54,985 nt of DNA from Stemphylium vesicarium (Eukaryota; Ascomycota; Dothideomycetes; Pleosporales; Pleosporaceae). Where the stretch lies: the NCBI GenBank assembly GCA_004380135.1, contig QXCR01000176.1:1-54985 (forward strand). Direction: 5' to 3'. A program made the translations under genes and the position numbers. The notes below the pieces were generated by a model. That model did no database searches. It saw only the letters and a program-made list of their open reading frames with translations, and was not told the origin of the DNA. Positions 32,211-42,885 of this stretch are shown here, piece by piece (within the stretch, counting starts at the first letter, position 1; every line of letters starts with the position of its first letter).

Positions 32211-33796
32211 AGTGGTGGCCACTTTTTGACATGACGGCTGTTTTCAGCATGTGACCTAGTTTCTTTCTCATCAACTCCATTTCGAATTAGAGCGCTTGTA
32301 ATTTTTAGAGGTTATGGCCGGGTTGCGCAAGTCAGACTACGTCTGACGATATCTGGTTTGGCGTTTATTGGCGGATACGGCGATTTTCGTCGCAGCGAGG
32401 ACAGGCGAATCGGCTGCAGAACCGTAGCGTGACATGGATCGAAGCCATGCAGGTGGATGGCGAGTCGGACCTTCTTCTAGGCCGTCGACTAGTCATTCTT
32501 ACTTAGCATGGGGATTTGTAAAGTCGATCGTCGATTGTGGTAGTAGTTGTAGTAGTTGTAGCAGTTGTAGCGGATTTGTTCTAGGCCTTTTTGCGCGCGA
32601 TCAAGTAGAAGATACCCAAATCTGACCCCATTGCGCACTCGAGGTGCGCGGATGGCTTGTTCCTTTCATAGGTGTATACAAATTTCACATTTTTCCTCTC
32701 TATCAACCCACCTGGGCGTGAGAAATGCCTCCACACTTTTGGTATAGTAGCTTGTATATACTATAACACCCTCGCTCTCTCGTGGATGTGGATGCGTATA
32801 CGCGCACAACCCCCGCTCTACCGCGATACAACAAGACGCTCGTATTCCCGAAAGTAGCCCAACAAAATACCCTGCTTAAGCGCTCGCCCGCCCGCCCACC
32901 CGCCTACACCCTGCAACCTCCCCCCCCCTCTTTGTCCCGTACTGCATACAAGGCCGTTCTTGTCCGGTACTGCAAGCCATGGTAATGAATGCAGCTAGAC
33001 AGGCAGTCAGGTGTCTTTCCCCGCATCATCCCTGGACTGAGTAGAGGCAGGTATGGGTAGAAAAGGCAGCAGGAACCAATAGCTTAGCGCGAATTGATGC
33101 TGTTATTTGCGCGTACCAGGGTTTCTTGTTGCGGCGAGCGGGGAACACTACACCACACCACGCCTGGGCACACCAATGCGCGACATGCATCATGCAGCAA
33201 GCATGCATGCGCAAAGGGTCTTTCGCTGTGTTCTTGTCTTTCTGGGCACTGGGTATGGTCTAGCAACGTACGACTTGATTGCAGCTGTGTTGGGGACAAG
33301 AGAGGGAGAATGAACATGTGGTTACGTCATGTATGCTTTCTATCTAGCTGAACTATTGACGCTTTCTGTGGTGAGCTCTTTTGTTTTTGTTTAGGGAGCT
33401 GACGCGGGTGAGCTTACGAGCAGGTGGGTGGATGGGTGGACAAGGGCACGGCACCTGCGTTTGCGGGCTTGTTACCTAGAAAGAAGCTTGGAAGAGGGGA
33501 GTGGAGTGGAGTGGTGGAGCGGGAAGCGAGTTGGCGTGGCGTCTGTTTGACGTATGTAGGTTACCAGCGTACGTACGTGGGCCCTTGATTGACTGCTTAG
33601 CTCTTCCCTTCTACTACCTCTTTCTCTCTCTCCTTCTTCTTCTCTCCTCCTAGCCTCGAATCTTTTGCGGTGCGCGCCTGCTTTCTCTTTTCCCTCTTCT
33701 GTTTATCCGTTTGACGAAGGAGGTCAGCCGCATTCGCCACGCACCTCAACCGGCTTGCACTCCTCCCCACAAACCAAACCAAGACAACCACTAATC
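32211..33796. other. long intergenic region with simple repeats
   Basis: No gene is seen in 1.59 kb. It contains a TTGTAG(T/C)AG-type repeat at about 32540-32571, a C-run near 32920, GGAGTGGAGTGG repeats near 33495-33515 and a long C/T tract at 33600-33660 that probably belongs to the leader of the next gene. Confidence 0.5.
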
Positions 33797-34747
33797 ATGG
33801 CATCCTCACCCCCTGCCAGCGACACCTCAGCCGCGAGCCTGAACCCCTTCGCCAAACGCGACGAGCACAGTTCAACCTCCATCCTACTATACAAGATCAC
33901 CACATCACTCAGCTACCTCCTCCTGTTCATCACAACCTTCTACTACACCTTCCACGCACCCAAGGGAGCCCACAGCCACCGATTCTGGCAAAACAATCCT
34001 CCGACGCCATTTGCGCAGAGTAGCCTTTTCACCAGCATATACTGGCTCATTCTATTCACACTACAGCTCGTCTATGCCTACGCCCTGTACATGAGCGACG
34101 CAACCTACGTCACCGCCGCCGCCAACATTGGCAGCCACTTCATCGCCAACAACCTGCTGCTGTTCGGCTTCGTAAACCTCTTCGTACGAAGCCATTTCTG
34201 GCTTGCGGAATTCCTGCTCGTGCTCAACTTTTTCAATCTGAGCTTTGCATACTTTAGACACTCCACGAGCCCAAGAGCGATCCATGTCGGCACCGTGAGT
34301 GGCCCGCTGGCTTGGAACTTTGTTGCGCTCTACTGGGTGGGTGCTGTTGCTGTGCATACGAACCACGAGGCTGCAAGGATTGTGGCAAATGTGTTTATCT
34401 GGGGTTGGTTGGGATATGGAGTCTTCTTTTTGGCCGCGTATAAGGATTACACCATGGGCTTTGCGCTGAGCTTGTTGGCATTCTGTAAGTTTTCCCCCGA
34501 CCTTGTATTTTTGATCGCTAAATTGAGATAAAAACTAACTCGCCATGCAGCAACCGGTGTAGGACAGTTCCTTACTCGTCCGCATATCCTGCAACTCCAG
34601 TGGATCTTCGCTTTTACCATTGGCGGTCTCTTGTTCGTGCTCAGTTTGGCTGTCGGTATGCCGGGATTGCTTGGTCGCGATCCTTTCCCACGTGGTCAGG
34701 TAGTGGACGAGGACCGAGAGAGGGCGCCACTGTTGGCTGATGACTAG
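33797..34747 (+). CDS. DUF1774 multi-pass membrane protein
   Basis: Two exons (33797-34484 and 34551-34747; intron 66 bp) give 294 residues. The ATG at 33797 is preferred over upstream non-ATG extension. About seven hydrophobic helices are evident, starting at ILLYKITTSLSYLLLF. The segments WPLTWNF-like SGPLAWNFVALYW and HNHEAARIVANVFIW-like NHEAARIVANVFIWGW, and the end LRPDPFPRGQ-like LLGRDPFPRGQVV, match my recollection of fungal DUF1774 proteins (yeast Yil089w-like group is not certain). It probably resides in an internal or plasma membrane. No catalytic motif is visible, and function is unknown. Confidence 0.75.
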
Positions 34748-35036
34748 TCAATGACCAAATTCGGTCAGGGAGAGAGGCGTGTGCACTCAGCTGGTCGACG
34801 ACTTCGGGTATGGATCCATTGGGAGGGAGTAATAAGGATATGGTGGTTCCAGGTTTCCAAGGTCAGCTTTCTTTGCTGAATGCAGGATGAAAGGACCAGT
34901 GTACTGTGGCCCATAGCCGTGTCAATAACTCACTGCACGAGTATAGTCATGATTCCACAACACAATACAATTACATGTAAAATCTGACATCTGAATATCA
35001 TTACACTATCTACAAAAACTCTTCCTACGAATTTAC

Positions 35037-37435
35037 TCAAAGCAACAAATCCTGGTTCCCGTCATTGGCACCAGGACTCATCACCATGTGCTGTGGCTCA
35101 TTCTGATTCACCACCCATCCAGCTCCACTGCCACCAACAGGATCCGCCGAAATGGGGCTTCCGCCAAAGGTACTCTGCCTACCCACACTGGCAAAATACA
35201 TGTCAGCGTCACTAACCGCATTGGCCATACCGTTGTCATTGGTTGGACTGAGATGCCCGTTTCCGTTGGTCGTAGTATCGAGTTGCGATCGCTCGGCTGC
35301 TGAGCGTTCTCGAGCTTGTTGCGCAGCTTTGGCCGTCGGCAGTTCGTCCTTTCGCAGGGCAGGCGAATCTTGTAGTTTTCTGGGTCGTGCGCTGCGGAAT
35401 ACCTGGTTGACGGGCTTAAGGTAGACGGTTGCCAGCGTACCGACATTGAGACACATTTCCTCTAGAGTGCCAGGATCCAGCTTCTCTGATTCTTCGGCGG
35501 TGATGGGAGGTTTCTCGCCCATGACGACCTTTTTCGCTACCTCAGGAGCGGAAGAAAGGAGACGCCAATACATGTAGCCTCTGTCGCGGAGATCGGGGTT
35601 GTCGGTTTCTTCGGTAGCCCACTTCAGCACCTTTGGGACAAGTGCAGATCCGCGCGTGGGTCTTTGGATGAACAGCTTGACTGTAGCTGTGAGGAGAGCG
35701 AGCTGCACCTCATGTGTCTCATCTTGGAAGGTGTCCAAGAAGTCCTCGAGAAGAACGTCCGAGTCTTCTATTCGGTCCGCATACTCGCCGATAACCCAGA
35801 TCATAGCCGCCTTTGCTTCAGGCTCATCCAGCGAATCGAGGTTCTCGCATAGTGTGGAGATGATGGATTCGTATTGGTTGGGGTATTTGCGGAAGATGTT
35901 GCGAATAACGACTGTTGCCTCCTGCACAATGTACGAGACCTTTGTGCTCACGAGCGAGAGAAGGGTGCTGATACAGAGCTGGGCTGCTGGGGCGATCTTG
36001 ATGGCGAGCTTGCCGATGGCGCGAACCGACTTGCGGACAAAGTCGACATCGATCTCAGTAGCATATCTGGATGTAGGTCAGTACAGACTTTGCAATAGAA
36101 GGAAGAGACTTACTCAGCCAATTCTGTCAGCACCTCCTTAATGTTGCGCTCCGTGGCCAGCATGAAGATGAGTTCGAGCTTGGTGACCTTGACGTAGATG
36201 GGGTCGTTGTATTTACAGAAGAAGACGCGAATATCATTTCGCAGAACCTCAGGCCGGCGTTGTAGGATAAGAAGGGCATTACGAAGGGCCAGGTACTGAA
36301 TCTCTGGGCCTTTGGACAGAAGGGTGACCAATGGCGGCGAAAGCTTGTTGCATAAAGAAGTGACGACTTTTTGGTCGGATATATAGTTCATTAGGTAAAG
36401 GATAACGCGGATGCAAGTAAGAACAACGGCGGAATTGGAATGCGAAAGTCGGGGTGATATGCGCTCGGCGAGGATTGCGGCTTCGCCAGTATCCTGGGGG
36501 ACGTAGTTCATCATGGCTTCCAAGATGTACGTCTGGCCCCATTCGGAGCAGTCCGGAAGGATGGAAACAATCTTTGATGCGCTCGCGTAGTCGATGGTGA
36601 GCTTGATGTTCTCGCTTCGTTCCCAAATGTCCATTAGACCGGCCAGTGCGCTTGAGACTACGGTGGGATTCTCGTCCCTCAGCATGCCGTTCAGTCTGTC
36701 GATGAGATCTGATTGTTCTACGAGATGTCGGTCGTGGTCATAGAGCTTCGCGACGCAGAAAGCTGCCGTCTTTCGAACATAGGGATCCGAGTCTTTGAGG
36801 AGATTCTTGACGTGGGGTACGGTGGCTTCGACGAATTCTCGCACGTGGATGTAGGACATGGTTCGTAGAGCGAGGGCGCGTACCAGGGGGTTGTTGTCGT
36901 TCATGTCTTCTTGTATGACGGGGAGTGCTTTGAGAGCAATGTCAGGTTTTATCCTAGCATAGTTGACCAGATACAAGAAGCACCTGGCGTCGTAAGCATT
37001 GTGTTGTGTTTAGTAGTAATAGAGAGCATGGCGCACATCTTCTTGATTTCCAGACTCGGAATGTGCATACATCCGACGATATCGGGAAATAGCGCAACCA
37101 TGTCATTGTTGCTCATGGTCATGTTGGCGACAATCTTCTTGAGGGCCGTCTTCTTCGCGGAGAAGTTCTTGTCCTTCTTGCCGCCGCTGTTCAGCTCGAG
37201 GCGGAGTTCGGCAACCTTGCCCTGTGAAGTGCGGAGGGCGCGTAAGCGCGCGTTATCAAAGGCATAGGGGAGAAACATCATCATGAGACGGGCGGGAGTG
37301 TGCTGCGGACAGCGACATGCGCCTGGCTTCTCTCGAGGCAGGACCGAGGTGTGACAGGACACAGGGGGTGGTACAGATAACAGAGACAAGACATACCCTC
37401 GCGAACAGCTTCGCATCCTGGCCGCCCTGGCTCAT
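35037..37435 (-). CDS. APL2: AP-1 complex beta subunit (beta-adaptin)
   Basis: Four exons (37435-37397, 37221-37037, 36983-36114, 36066-35037) join to 707 residues. The adaptin N-terminal HEAT-repeat trunk is clear: GKVAELRLELN, ALKKIVANMTM, DIVGCMHIPSLEIKKMCFLYLVNYA, LVRALALRTMSYI and DPYVRKTAAFCVAKL. The trunk continues with EEMCLNVGTLATVYLKP near residue 585 and ends in a disordered Asn/Gly/Ser tail. No appendage (ear) domain follows, as in other fungal AP-1 beta chains. It forms the AP-1 clathrin adaptor with gamma, mu and sigma chains at the trans-Golgi and endosomes. Intron 2 uses the weak donor GTGCGC. The start is divergent from EMC4. Confidence 0.94.
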
Positions 37436-37876
37436 GATGGGCTAACAACGTGCCTGGCCGTCACACAATCAAGATGACCTCCCTCGCCAGCTAGCGCCCC
37501 CTCCCTTGCCGTGTGGACGTGTGAACGTGTGGACGTGTGGTGTGGTGCGGGGTTGGGGGTTGGGTTTGGCTGATTCGCTCGTTTATCCGTCTTTTATCGC
37601 GTCGCGCATGTCGCAGGAACGTGGTCGGGGGCTTGGTCGGCGTGGAGAGTGAATGGCACGGGAATGCCAGGGACATGTAACTTTTGGGGCCTCTGCCGGC
37701 GGTCAACACGGAGGAGGGGACGTGCATCCGCCAAGCCCGCCAGCCGTGCATGCCTCTCCACGCGCGCGCTCCGCAACACCACAAGACATCGTGAACTGTC
37801 CAGCAAGTCTGCCCCAACACCACCACGCCTACATCACGACACTCCAATATACCCCGTCGGCCAACACACGGCTAAA
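37436..37876. promoter_or_regulatory. shared divergent promoter of APL2 and EMC4
   Basis: A 441-bp spacer between divergent starts. It contains an 8-bp tandem motif ACGTGTGG/A repeated about four times at 37508-37545, and a mirrored CCACAC-rich part near 37750-37790. Function of the repeat is unknown. Confidence 0.4.
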
Positions 37877-38490
37877 ATGTCCATGACGCCCCCGCCGCCC
37901 CCACAATGGGTGCTCGACCTCAACTCGACGCCCACATCTAAACCGAAGAACGGCTCCCTCGCAGACCCGCCGGGCTACACTGCCTCGCTGACCAAGAAGG
38001 AGCGATCGGCCGCGTCCAAAAATCAGAGGGTGCCCCCGACGACCGAGGAAATGGACACGCTCAAGATGAAGAAGGCGTGGGAAGTTGCCATTGCCCCCGC
38101 GAAGCAGTTGCCCATGAACGGCTTCGGTACGTCATATCCCGACCCAGGAAGGCACAAGCCACGACATGACTAACTAGACCTTCAGGAATGTACATGACCG
38201 GAAACACGCTCCAAATCTTCTCCGTCTTCATGGTCTTCACCCTCTTCAAGACGCCCGTCCTGGCCGTCCTCGGCCTCCAGCGCACCTTTGCTCCCTACGA
38301 AACCCCCGGCACTTCTGGCAGACTACTCGGCGTCAAGCTCGTCTACATTGCCTGTAACATGCTCATGCTAGCTCTCGGTATTTGGAAGGTCAATGCAATG
38401 GGTTTATTACCAACGACGCGATCAGATTGGCTGGCATGGGAGAGCGAGAGAACATGGTCAGAAAGAGCAGTACCCAGAGAGTGGTTGTAG
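37877..38490 (+). CDS. EMC4: ER membrane protein complex subunit 4
   Basis: Two exons (37877-38126 and 38186-38490; intron 59 bp) give 184 residues, the usual size. Family features are the Pro-rich start, KKAWEVAIAPAKQLPMN at about residues 66-82, GMYMTGNTLQIFSVFMVFT as the first membrane helix, and TRSDWLAWE near the end (PF06417). EMC4 is a core membrane subunit of the EMC insertase, which places tail-anchored and multi-pass proteins into the ER membrane. It shares a promoter with the AP-1 beta gene and converges on the pseudokinase gene. Confidence 0.95.
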
Positions 38491-38612
38491 GCGTTTCATC
38501 AGCCTAAGCTTGAATACAAGAGAATCAATGCATTCATTGAGAGTAGACGAAACTCGTTCCAAATTACCCGTCATATCCTTTCAACCTGTTCCCCTCTTGG
38601 CCATACTAAGCA

Positions 38613-39941
38613 CTATGCAGCCGGTATTTCTTCATCGGCCATCTCCACATCCGTCTCCCCTTCTGCATCTTCCTCTCCTACGGCTTTCAGAAAGTCTGTC
38701 CTTTTGCTCCTGAATCTCATTACCATGATCCTCTGCGTCTTCATCCCCGCATTTCCCACTCCGCCCATTACAACGGGTGCTTCCTCGACAACGGCTCTCA
38801 GCTCTTCCCTCTTGGTTCCAAGCCTTACAGCCACCAGATCTCTTGTCGCGCGTTCGAGCTCTACATCAGTCGCTAGATCTGTGTGGGGTAATTTCATCAG
38901 ACCCCACGGGATCGTCTCGGGGCCATCGTGGCGAATATCTTGCGCTAATGCACCAACTGTGTTCCGTAACGTCTCCATGTTCATGTCTCCTCGGAAGTCG
39001 TCCGCTAGCATATCTCTAATCCTCGCTTGCAAATCAAGCAGACTGTCCTCTCCTTCTCCGCCCCTTTTAGCAACACTCTTGATCCCACCTAGACAAAGAG
39101 CTACACCACTCCACTTGGTAATCAGCTCCTCCACAACCTTCAACACACCTTTCACATCCATGCTTCTATCCCTCTCTGCCACCTCACCACACCCAGAAAA
39201 GTCGACGAGCTGCACATCGGGGTACCCGCGATACCGATGATGCATATACACCGGATACAAGTTCAGCATGACATTCTCCATCGAAATCTTGCCATGCACC
39301 ACACTCGCTTTCTCATGCAAGAACTTCACTGCATCAATCAAGCCGACGCAGATATGCCCCACAAGCCATCCCGGGATGCCGCGCTCAATATTCCTTGCCC
39401 CGAACTCTGTGAGCGTTGGCCCGAAAATGGGGCGGGAGACCATAAACGACGTCGTAGCCGAGAATGTATGCTGAGACCGCAGGACGTAAGCGCCGATTTG
39501 TAAACTAGCGGTTTCACCACGCGAATCGTGTATCTTCTCCACGGCTTCGACTTCTGCTCGTAATGCTCGCCTGTGCACTGGGGTTTTGACAACGACAAGT
39601 TGGCGCAGTAATGCCAATTGCGCATCTCGTAGCGCTGACGTCCCGTTGTGCTGCATAGCTTCGTAGACTACATCGCTCTGTCTGTCGTACTCGAGCAAGC
39701 GCAGTCGTTGCCGGAGACGCGTGTTGCCGCCAAGTGTTGAGAATGCGGCGTGTGTGGAGGCTGTGCGGGGGGTTAGCTCGGAGTCGATGGTGGGGGAGGA
39801 GGGAGGATTGGCAATGCGCGGCAGACAGAGGTATACGCCTGAGGAGGAGGAGGAGGAGGCGTTAGGATAGGAGAGAGTGCGCACGACGCGGAAGAGGAGG
39901 CCTGGCGGGCGGAGTGCGAGGGGCGGTTGCTGGGATGACAT
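38613..39941 (-). CDS. protein-kinase-like protein, probably a pseudokinase
   Basis: An intronless frame of 442 residues. Residues about 90-320 follow the kinase fold: a helix with RAEVEAVEKIHD, a hinge near SFMVSRPIFGPTLTEFG, then SVVHGKISMENVMLN in place of the HRDxxxxN catalytic loop, and VQLVDFSG in place of DFG. The catalytic Asp of HRD is Lys here (HGK), while the metal-binding Asn and DF are kept. No glycine-rich loop is visible. Such changes predict loss of phosphotransfer. The last 30 residues are acidic (GEEDAEGETDVEMADEE). The type is common in Dothideomycetes as lineage-specific proteins. It could be a regulator or a decaying gene. Confidence 0.75.
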   Translation of the reverse strand: MSSQQPPLALRPPGLLFRVVRTLSYPNASSSSSSGVYLCLPRIANPPSSPTIDSELTPRTASTHAAFSTLGGNTRLRQRLRLLEYDRQSDVVYEAMQHNGTSALRDAQLALLRQLVVVKTPVHRRALRAEVEAVEKIHDSRGETASLQIGAYVLRSQHTFSATTSFMVSRPIFGPTLTEFGARNIERGIPGWLVGHICVGLIDAVKFLHEKASVVHGKISMENVMLNLYPVYMHHRYRGYPDVQLVDFSGCGEVAERDRSMDVKGVLKVVEELITKWSGVALCLGGIKSVAKRGGEGEDSLLDLQARIRDMLADDFRGDMNMETLRNTVGALAQDIRHDGPETIPWGLMKLPHTDLATDVELERATRDLVAVRLGTKREELRAVVEEAPVVMGGVGNAGMKTQRIMVMRFRSKRTDFLKAVGEEDAEGETDVEMADEEIPAA

Positions 39942-40507
39942 TTCTATGGTGTGGTTGATCTCGGGGTAAGGAACAGAAAATCAAGTAAAGTCCGTGAGCA
40001 AGAAAGTTGTTTGTTATTAGAGTCGTCGGTGTGTGTTTGCAAGACGCGGTGAATGAGACGACGCGGACGTGTGAGGTCATAGTGGAAATAGTGCGAGTAA
40101 AACTGTTCAATTATGTTGGGGTTGCGTCACTGGCATTTCATCTTCTCGGCGTTGGACTGGAGTACAAGTTGGAGTGAAGTTGAGCTGAGCAGATTTTAAA
40201 CAGAGTATGATTAGCAATTTCAAGTATACTAACACGGGTAAAGAGGAGCTACTCGTGTACTCGGTACGGCACCCTCGCTACTTGCTCTTACTGCAGCGAT
40301 ACTCCTGCGCTGGGTAATATACCACAACGGCACTTACGTCACTGGGAAAAGCAGTATCAGGGATTATTCGCAAGGCACCGTGACGTGTTTGGGAGATACG
40401 GCAACCGCAGCTGCATACATGCGACAGAGACAATCTCATTCGCTGAATGTGCTCTTCATTCATTGCCAGGCCACATCATATACTATGTAGCTATCTTGAT
40501 ACGTACT
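39942..40507. other. intergenic, no gene seen
   Basis: Promoter of the pseudokinase gene and 3' flank of the GFA-domain gene. No motif or repeat recognised. Confidence 0.45.
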
Positions 40508-41623
40508 TCACCCCCTCTTCTCCGCATAATCCCGAGCAGCCCTTTCGACCCTCTCAAGCAAGCCTTCGCGCCACCCACCCTTCGCATCCCCCTTAAACTC
40601 CACTTCCTTCTCCAGCGACCATGCCAGAAGCCCCTCTGCCCTCGCCCCATCACTAGCATCCAAGACTCCCACCGCCACGTCAACAATAAACGGCCGCCCA
40701 TTGCTCGCAAAGAAAACGGTCGCAGAGCACGTCCCACAAAAGTATCTCTCTATACCCGGCGACGAGTTGTAGTACCTGAGGCTTCCGATCCTTTCATCTT
40801 GGGCATCTACCAACGCGGCCAAGTCGTCCATGTGCGTTGGAAAGCTGATGTCGCCGGAAGAAGAAGTGGAATAAGAAATGTTCTTCAACTCGACAAAGGT
40901 CCAGTTAGAGACATCATTTCCGCTTTGCAATCTGCAGCTATTGCAACCACAGAGGTTTGCTTTGATCTTTCGAGTTTGCGCGTCCACGTTCCAAGGGAGG
41001 TCTTTGGCGTCCATGGTCTTATAGTCGCCACGGTGGAGGAGTAAATCCACGCCTTGGCACTTACAGCGGATGGGTACGCTGTCTTGTCTATCCGCCGCAT
41101 GTTCTGACGCTTGATCTTGTTTGGGCCAATCCTCTGGAAGCTCAATCGCATCCTGCTTGTATGTACTGCCAGAGAAACACTTCAGCGCAGGGCCTGTCGC
41201 GTTGACGTTCCGAAGCCAAGGGCTGGCGCCCCCGTCTTTCGTATCGCCTAAAAAACCCATGTCGTCCCATCTGACTGCTTCTACCTCTTCGGCTGCGAAG
41301 TTGTTCAAACAGCCAGTCAGTACCCCGGTTGTCTGCGTCCCGTCATCGAATACGCCGAATATAGGTGTCGAGCATGTTGGACAAAACAGGAAGTCGAAGT
41401 CGGGAGAGTATTTGTACCGCTTGAGACTGGAAAAATCGTTATTTGACTCCGCGAAGGGCGATGGCCAGACTATGGAGGTACAGAGGCTGCCCGTTACGTG
41501 GCGGCAACTGCTGCAGTGACATATGTGCGCCTTAAGGGGCAGGCTGGATTTGGGAAGGTTTGTTGAGTAGACGTGCGAATTGCAGAGGCATGATGCTGTC
41601 AGGTCGATTGTTTCGTCGACCAT
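40508..41623 (-). CDS. double GFA/CENP-V domain protein
   Basis: An intronless frame of 371 residues with two copies of the zinc-binding GFA domain (PF04828). Domain 1 (about residues 8-135) has CLCNS, HICHCSSCRHVTGS and FCPTCSTPIF. Domain 2 (about 185-345) has CKCQGVDL, NLCGCNSCRLQSG and FCGTCSATVFF. All Cys pairs expected for two zinc ions per domain are present in both. The family includes glutathione-dependent formaldehyde-activating enzyme, but most fungal members have no proven substrate. Tandem GFA domains are known in fungi. No targeting signal is visible, so probably cytosolic. Confidence 0.92.
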   Translation of the reverse strand: MVDETIDLTASCLCNSHVYSTNLPKSSLPLKAHICHCSSCRHVTGSLCTSIVWPSPFAESNNDFSSLKRYKYSPDFDFLFCPTCSTPIFGVFDDGTQTTGVLTGCLNNFAAEEVEAVRWDDMGFLGDTKDGGASPWLRNVNATGPALKCFSGSTYKQDAIELPEDWPKQDQASEHAADRQDSVPIRCKCQGVDLLLHRGDYKTMDAKDLPWNVDAQTRKIKANLCGCNSCRLQSGNDVSNWTFVELKNISYSTSSSGDISFPTHMDDLAALVDAQDERIGSLRYYNSSPGIERYFCGTCSATVFFASNGRPFIVDVAVGVLDASDGARAEGLLAWSLEKEVEFKGDAKGGWREGLLERVERAARDYAEKRG

Positions 41624-41976
41624 GTTGTGGGTGTAGAAAATTCTGGCTTGTTTAGTCTGAAGGAACAGAGAAGCTTAGAAGAGTGGTTTGCAGACACAAG
41701 TTCTTGAGTTATCAATCAAGATTAAAAGTACAGAATGCTGGAACCATGTACAAGTTTAATTTATAATCTGAAAGTTTCAGGCAGAAGCTCTGTTTCCCTT
41801 CTTCTTTCCGTAAGGCACGTAATTATGACGGTGAGTGTGGGGGAAGATTGGTCAGCGGTTGCGGGGTTGGCAGGTGCGTCTCGTACTCCGCATTAGAAGT
41901 TGACGTGACGAACACGAAAACATGTGATCGAAATTAACAGTGCTTTGAAATACACTCAGCCGTTCTTTCCTTACCA
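41624..41976. other. intergenic, no gene seen
   Basis: AT-rich 353-bp spacer. It holds the promoter of the GFA gene and the 3' end of the next minus-strand gene. Confidence 0.45.
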
Positions 41977-42885
41977 CTATATCTTCACGACCCGCATTAC
42001 GTCAAATAAGCCGACTTTTTGCTTATCTGATAAGCCATCCCTTAGCAACCCAGTCACATGCTCCCCTTCCCTTCCCCGTTGATTGCTGATAAGTGTAGTC
42101 TCGCCCCTTTTGAATTCGCATGTTCGCCCTGTTGTTCCAGATATCCACGTTTTGACATTATTGAAGTACGGTCCGTTGAGTAGATTCGTTCCGTATGCTG
42201 AGGCCCATGGTGCGTCGACTTGCCAGGGTTCCAAACAACCTCGCAGATCTGGCGTAAATGCAGTGACCACAACAACTTGCCGCTGCTCTTTGCCTCCGGT
42301 GCCGGTCGGGACCAGGCCGCCTTCGCTTGTTGTGGGGTTTGGGTTCTTGACCTCGTCGACTAGCCATTTGAAATCTCTCTTGTGTTCCAGATTGTGCTTC
42401 TCCACATCCCATTCTTGTATGCCGCTTTCTGCATCAAACTCTGGCATCTTCCGCAACACAGTAGCAGCATCTAATTCCGGTATCTTGCTCCACAACGTGC
42501 AGCCTAGCAGAGTGATGTTCGTTCCCGGGACTTCGCTTCTGGTCTCATACAGAACCTCCAGTTTACCCCTCGTCGCTGGCTCTTTCTCTAGTTTATGCGC
42601 CAATTGCAGCCCGTCCATCCACCCGATGCCTTGGAATTCGAGTGCACCGAGGACCAGAAAGACTTTCTCGTGAAGGTTGCACCGCCGGATGAGGAATGAA
42701 AGGTATTGCTCGTAGTCTATTAGGCGTCCAATGTTTCCCGCGAGTATCAAAAATGGCGCTGCTACAGGAATGTGAAATGTGAGGTATTGCGACTCGTGAT
42801 CTAGATGGAGATCGGAGAGGACTTGGAAAAAAGTCTTGGGACCGGAGAAGAGGCCGGATAGGCGTCGCATCTTGGAAGGCAACAT
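41977..42885 (-). CDS. metallophosphoesterase-like protein lacking its active site
   Basis: Reading from ATG 42885 gives 302 residues; a second ATG lies at 42870. The calcineurin-like fold is recognisable from FFQVLSDLHLDHE (Asp25, His27), PFLILAGNIG, VFLVLGALEF, ITLLGCTLWSKIP and the late NQRGREGE. However, the metal ligands are replaced: the GD motif reads GN (Asn51), the GNHE motif reads GALE (residues 80-83), the TH motif reads TA and the GHTH motif reads GTTG. Four of the five core blocks are changed, so two-metal catalysis is not credible. Otherwise it is full-length and open, so it is not simply a pseudogene. The open frame further upstream has no ATG. Confidence 0.8.
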   Translation of the reverse strand: MLPSKMRRLSGLFSGPKTFFQVLSDLHLDHESQYLTFHIPVAAPFLILAGNIGRLIDYEQYLSFLIRRCNLHEKVFLVLGALEFQGIGWMDGLQLAHKLEKEPATRGKLEVLYETRSEVPGTNITLLGCTLWSKIPELDAATVLRKMPEFDAESGIQEWDVEKHNLEHKRDFKWLVDEVKNPNPTTSEGGLVPTGTGGKEQRQVVVVTAFTPDLRGCLEPWQVDAPWASAYGTNLLNGPYFNNVKTWISGTTGRTCEFKRGETTLISNQRGREGEHVTGLLRDGLSDKQKVGLFDVMRVVKI

